A stretch of DNA of 64,000 nt from Diadema setosum (taxonomy: Eukaryota; Echinodermata; Echinoidea; Diadematoida; Diadematidae). The DNA lies in NCBI GenBank assembly GCA_033980235.1, contig CM067075.1, forward strand, positions 13,980,716 through 14,044,715, in the 5' to 3' direction. The position numbers and the translations under genes are program-made. Under the pieces are notes generated by a model. The model saw only the letters and a list, made by a program, of their open reading frames with translations. It searched no databases and had not been told where the DNA came from. This document shows positions 60,111 through 64,000 of the stretch, piece after piece (the first letter of the stretch is position 1; the number at the start of each line of letters is the position of its first letter).

Positions 60111-60120
60111 CTTACACCAT

Positions 60121-60760
60121 GGACCTAATACACATGGACTGTTCACTGCAGTCTTTCTTTGATGTACTGATCATCATCGACACCTGATTATGTGTATCTT
60201 AATGAGTATACATTCAGGTGTCTTTGAAAAATGGAAATGTCTTTGAATAAATACAAGTGATGAGGAGCAGCAAACCTGAGATCCTTACAGATTTTGTGTC
60301 AAAAGATGGGTAATTGCTGATTCGCACATTTTCGCACACGCATAAGACCTTGCCTAATGGCAAGATATATCTGTTCTCTACCATTACCATCCCTTTTTGC
60401 TCTGGAATAAGCTGGAGAAAAGTGAAATATTGAGATCACAAATGCAATCATTCAGCCAAAATGTTAGCTTTCTTTTAAAAACTGCCTGCTTCTCCCAAGC
60501 GAAATTGTTTAAGGTATGATTTCCTAACATATACACCACAACTGCACATTCACTTTACTTGATTTTTATGAGTTATTTTCTTCCGCGCATATAGTTTTAG
60601 ATTTCTCGAATCTCCGTCTTGTTTTTCTCCCGGCTTGCTGGCGGTGACGATCATGGGATCAAAGCAGTGAAGCATGCTAAACTGTCTTTGTGGCGTTTTT
60701 TAGATGTACGGGTGCATGAATTAATTAACTATACGATGAATGTCTATGTGTATTAGGTCC
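60121..60760. repeat. 15-bp perfect inverted repeats 610 bp apart
   Basis: GGACCTAATACACAT at 60121-60135 and ATGTGTATTAGGTCC at 60746-60760. They may be the ends of a 640-bp non-autonomous element. No flanking duplication was seen. An inner pair ACACCTGA / TCAGGTGT lies near 60180-60222. Confidence 0.6.
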
Positions 60761-60873
60761 TTGAATATATCAAGGAGGTTCAAGAGAATGGAGTCTTTGC
60801 TTTGCTGGATGTTCGATGCCGCCACTCAAAAATATTTGAAGCATGTGCCAAACAGGATCTGCCACGCAGATAG
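60757..60873 (+). CDS. Candidate 3'-terminal exon, possibly guanylate-kinase-like (weak)
   Basis: Following a possible acceptor (GTGTATTAG), an open frame reads VLEYIKEVQENGVFALLDVR then CRHSKIFEACAKQDLPRR and TAG. The first half resembles the segment xVxxVKEVxExGKHCLLDV of MAGUK guanylate-kinase-like domains. The second half does not. It could be a pseudogene fragment. The acceptor overlaps the right 15-bp inverted repeat. Confidence 0.25.
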   Translation, partial: VLEYIKEVQENGVFALLDVRCRHSKIFEACAKQDLPRR

Positions 60874-61375
60874 GAAGACAATAGACTCGTGTCTCATTCA
60901 CCAGCCACTTTATAAGAAGATATGTCTTTGTGATGGTAATTACTTTTCGCTATCCCGTCTTATAAAAGGTAGGTTGTACTGACACGAGGACGCGCGAATA
61001 GAAATTGGGCAAAAAATACTGAAATAAAGATGAAAATTACTCAACTGGGCATACCCGGGCACTAATCTGACATATCAATCAATAAAGAATTGTACTTGAA
61101 GACTATTCCATATTAGTTTTATTTGCGGAAATGAAGTGGAAAAGTGATAAAACCGGCTTTCGAGGATGGTACAGTTTTAAACAATTTCACATGATACAGC
61201 TCTGATTTACACTTTTGCACAAAGTTCTGGACGGGATCGGCTTATGTTTTACATGCTTCATCATTAAGTTAAATTTCATTTCATTTAATAAATAAATAGG
61301 CAAAATATGGCCAACATTATGTTAACGTTCAAAATAATATCTTCAGATTGCTCAGCAAGACGGCGGCATGTGGAG

Positions 61376-61608
61376 CCGGGAAATGTGCAAACGCCGGGAA
61401 ATGTGCAAACGCCTGGAAATGTGCAAACGTCTCGACGGGAAATCTGCAAACGCCGGGAAATGTGCAAACGCCTTGCCGGGAAATGTAGCTAAATGTGCAA
61501 ATCTCTAAATTTCATCAACGGGAAATGTGCAAACGTTACGCCGGGAAATGTGCAAATGTTCAATTTTGCCGGGAAATGTGCAAAACGTCGCCGGGAAATG
61601 TGCAAACC
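61376..61608. repeat. Interspersed minisatellite, GCCGGGAAATGTGCAAAC
   Basis: About ten copies of CCGGGAAATGTGCAAACG. The first are head to tail with an 18-19 bp period. The later ones are separated by 5-20 bp of unrelated text. Repeats are well conserved and spacers are not. The translated peptide repeats in both directions are artefacts of this. Confidence 0.92.
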
Positions 61609-61724
61609 ATTCATTTCACCTATATTATGTAGAGATGGAAGAGAAACTCTCAATCAAAGTTGCGCACGAACCATTACCATCTTTACCACCTGTCTTAGCG
61701 ACCATATGTCTTGTTTTTTTTTAA

Positions 61725-62827
61725 TAACATTTTCAGCATTTTCTTGCAAACCCTACAACAAATTTTCACCAGATTTGGCAGATAACATCTTAATGGTGAT
61801 ATGATCGTAATCTGTCAAAATGAGCCCCCCCCCCCCACACACACACACACCAGTCCTAAGGAGGGGGGGGGGGAGGAGTTGAAGCCTCAGAGTCTCTAAA
61901 CGCTTGATTTTTTTTTCTTCATCCGTCGAACTGAAAAAGAAAGAGCTAAGTTAGTGCTATGAAGACATTAATGACTAAAATTTCATGTTTGATTATGGCG
62001 GACCCAGGGGTGCCCTGATCGGGGGTGAGGGGGAGGAGGGGGATTTTCCACATTTTCAGCACATTCTCAAAAAATCTAGGACGGATTTTCACCCAACTTG
62101 TGAGATACAGTCATATTTATGGTAATATAATCTTGATTTGTCAAAATGCGCCCCCCCCCCATCGCCGAAGGGGGGGGGGGGGGGTTAAAGCTTCACTTTT
62201 AACATCCCCAAAATCTGGATTTTTTTAAAAATCTTCTTCTGTCAAACCGAAAAAGATAGAGCTAAGTTAGTGCTATGAAGACATTAACGTGATTAATGAA
62301 TGAAATTTCATGTTTGATTATGGCGGATCAAGTGGTGCCCAGATCGAGGGGGGGGGGGGAGGGGTGATGGGTGGAGGGGGATATTCCACATTTTTAGCAT
62401 CTTCTTGAAATATCTATGAGGGATTTTCAGATAGCAAGATTATGGTAATGATTATGATCTTAATTTGTTCAAATGAGCCCCCCCCCCCCCCTTCCCCCAC
62501 CGCCGAAGGGGGGGGGGGGGGGGGGCTGCGAGTGGTTGAAGCTTCAGCGTCCCTAAACTCTGGATTTTTTTTTTAATCTTCTTCTGTCAAACCGATAAAG
62601 ATAGAGCTAAGTTAGTGCTATGAAGACACAGCGTTAATGAATGAAATTTCATGTTTGGTTATGGCGCGGATCAAGGGGTCTCCAGATCGAGGGGGGTGAG
62701 GGCAAGGAGAGGAATTTTCCACATTTTCAGCATCTTCTTGAAAAATCTACGACGGATTTTCACCAAAATTGGCAGATTGCCTCTTTACGGTGATATGCAC
62801 TTAATTTGTTAAAATGAGCCTCCCTCC

Positions 62828-62880
<53 letters not shown>

Positions 62881-63180
62881 CGCTTAAGGGGGGGGGGGTC
62901 GGAGTCCCTAAACTCAATTTTATATTCTTCTGTCAAACCGGAAGGAGAGCTTAGTTAGTGCTATGAAGACATTAATGCCTGAAATTTTATTTCACATTTG
63001 ATTGTGGCGGATCGAGGGGTGTCCTTATCGGGGGGGGGGGGGGGGTGAGGGGGAGGAAGGGGGATTTTCACATCTGCATCCTCTTGAGAAATCTTTGACG
63101 GATTTTCACCGAACGTGGGAGGTAGCATCTCTAGGGTAATAGAATCCCACTTTGTTCGAAGGGGCAACAAGTCCAAGTTG
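61725..63180. repeat. Tandem array of 317-343 bp units with G-run/C-run blocks
   Basis: The anchor GCTAAGTTAGTGCTATGAAG occurs near 61945, 62261 and 62606, with a variant at 62949. Each unit also has TTATGGCGGAYC, ATTTTCCACATTTT, GACGGATTTTCAC and AAAATGNGCCCCCCC followed by a G run. The last unit is partial and diverged. Units carry C-run/G-run pairs able to form hairpins. Confidence 0.93.
62828..62878. repeat. (CA)n microsatellite
   Basis: Pure CA tract replacing the C-run block in one unit of the tandem array. Confidence 0.95.
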
Positions 63181-63392
63181 TTCCCCTTCCCCAAAGCTGG
63201 GCATAGGACCAGGGTAACCCCCACGTCATTTAGTAAGCAGACGTGAAATTTCATCAAAGTATAGATCTACCTTCTAAAAATGTGATAAAATTGTGTTCTA
63301 TTACTCTTGGTTGTATAGAAAATTTCTTTCAAAAGTATGTATTCCGTTTTTTTTTTCATATGTATAGGGTTTTCAAAAAAAAAGATGGTATT

Positions 63393-64000
63393 GAGTTTGA
63401 CAAAAGACAGCGCTTCTTTTTAAGTATAGAATTATACGTCACCTGAAATAGAACATATTATTGAGCCAGCAGCAATTTGCTGTCCCCTTCAATTTTGTTT
63501 TTCGGCAGCAATTACAACTCAGTCTACAAATTATAGTCAGGTCGCTTTGTGAAATTACCGTTACATGGCGGATAAAAGCACCAAATTTGGAGAGATGACT
63601 CCTCAGCTCCTCGTGAAATTTACGAAAGTTTCATACCCGTGAAATTTTCTGCAAAATGAAATTCAGCATTTATACCATAAAAATAAAAATTTTACAGAGG
63701 GCTCCCTATACTCAAATACCAATGAGTAGGTCCTGAGAGGTCATCTCTCCAAATTTGGTGTTTTTATCCGCCGTGTAACGGTAATCTCAAAATTTGACGT
63801 TAAGCGACCTGACTATTAGAATAAAGGATACGCAAAGAAAACTAGTAGAAGTGTACTTTTTTAACTGTTAAATGCTACTAAACACGCAGAAACACACATT
63901 AGCCAATTACCTAATCCGAATGATTTAACATTCAATGTGTGCAAGATGGCCCGTTACCACATTTTATGTGATAGTAATACTCATTTTTCAGTGCAGGGGT
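63393..64000. repeat. Dispersed repeat, copy 2, with MITE insertion
   Basis: Collinear with 48770-49090 (TTTGACAAAAGACAGCG, GAGCCAGCAGCAATTTGCTG ... CATTCAATGTGTGCA, TTTTTCAGTGCAGGGGT) and runs to the window edge. Confidence 0.85.
63535..63814. mobile_element. AT-flanked palindromic MITE (AGTCAGGTCGCTT ends)
   Basis: AGTCAGGTCGCTT and, inverted, AAGCGACCTGACT, with AT outside (63533-63534, 63815-63816). Long arms share ATTACCGTTACAYGGCGGAT then AAAARCACCAAATTTGGAGA on opposite strands. Absent from the sister repeat at 48.9 kb. Confidence 0.9.

Noticed and set aside
61376..61608. CRISPR-like array (regular repeats, unique spacers)
   Set aside because: The DNA is animal nuclear sequence, repeats are 18 bp with very short spacers and partly head to tail, and no cas-like gene is present.

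Overview
The window is animal nuclear DNA: AT-rich, with genes broken by kilobase introns, GT-AG splice sites and a dense load of DNA transposons, MITEs and decayed LINEs. The protein families, the repeat types and the many G/C homopolymer runs suggest a marine invertebrate deuterostome, most likely an echinoderm such as a sea urchin. That placement is an inference.

Two host genes can be read with confidence, both on the minus strand. (1) Positions 374-5893 hold three coding exons of a class I-like ADP-ribosylation factor (ARF) GTPase. The 3' exon or exons lie beyond the left edge. (2) Positions 24281-33201 hold seven exons in correct order and phase of a single-domain protein homologous to the glutamate formimidoyltransferase half of FTCD. 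A probable first coding exon sits at 40393-40444. The catalytic histidine motif is replaced (E-H-P becomes E-K-I), so this is a divergent and perhaps non-transferase paralogue.

Smaller coding candidates are a 90-codon minus-strand ORF split by a 2.1 kb transposon (52870-53104 plus 55221-55258), exon-like stretches at 48518-48599 and 60757-60873, and a weak signal-peptide-like ORF at 41718-41780.

Layout. 1-5900: ARF gene, its introns holding tandem repeats, a fold-back and a LINE insertion with an 8-bp target duplication. 6000-11200: upstream DNA, a 200-N gap and a CAGAG-ended hAT-like MITE. 11209-14690: a 1.5 kb tandem array built on three copies of a 469-bp MITE. 15067-17945: a CAGAG-ended transposon with a frameshifted LINE nested inside. 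18580-19532: two adjacent MITEs. 20500-20990: L1/Tx1-like remnant. 23490-40444: formimidoyltransferase-like gene. 36485-37340: a repeat element with four perfect RFX X-box motifs. 41900-52850: LINE tails, DNA elements and fold-backs. 53107-60760: nested transposons, including two opposed copies of an element with 7-bp duplications. 61376-64000: a minisatellite, a 320-340 bp tandem array and a repeat carrying an AT-flanked MITE.

The most informative structure is a set of at least seven elements flanked directly by AT/AT. For two of them the unoccupied site is present elsewhere in the same window, so the AT target duplication can be read directly. No cooperating multi-gene system is visible. 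The interest lies in transposon biology and in the altered formimidoyltransferase-like gene.
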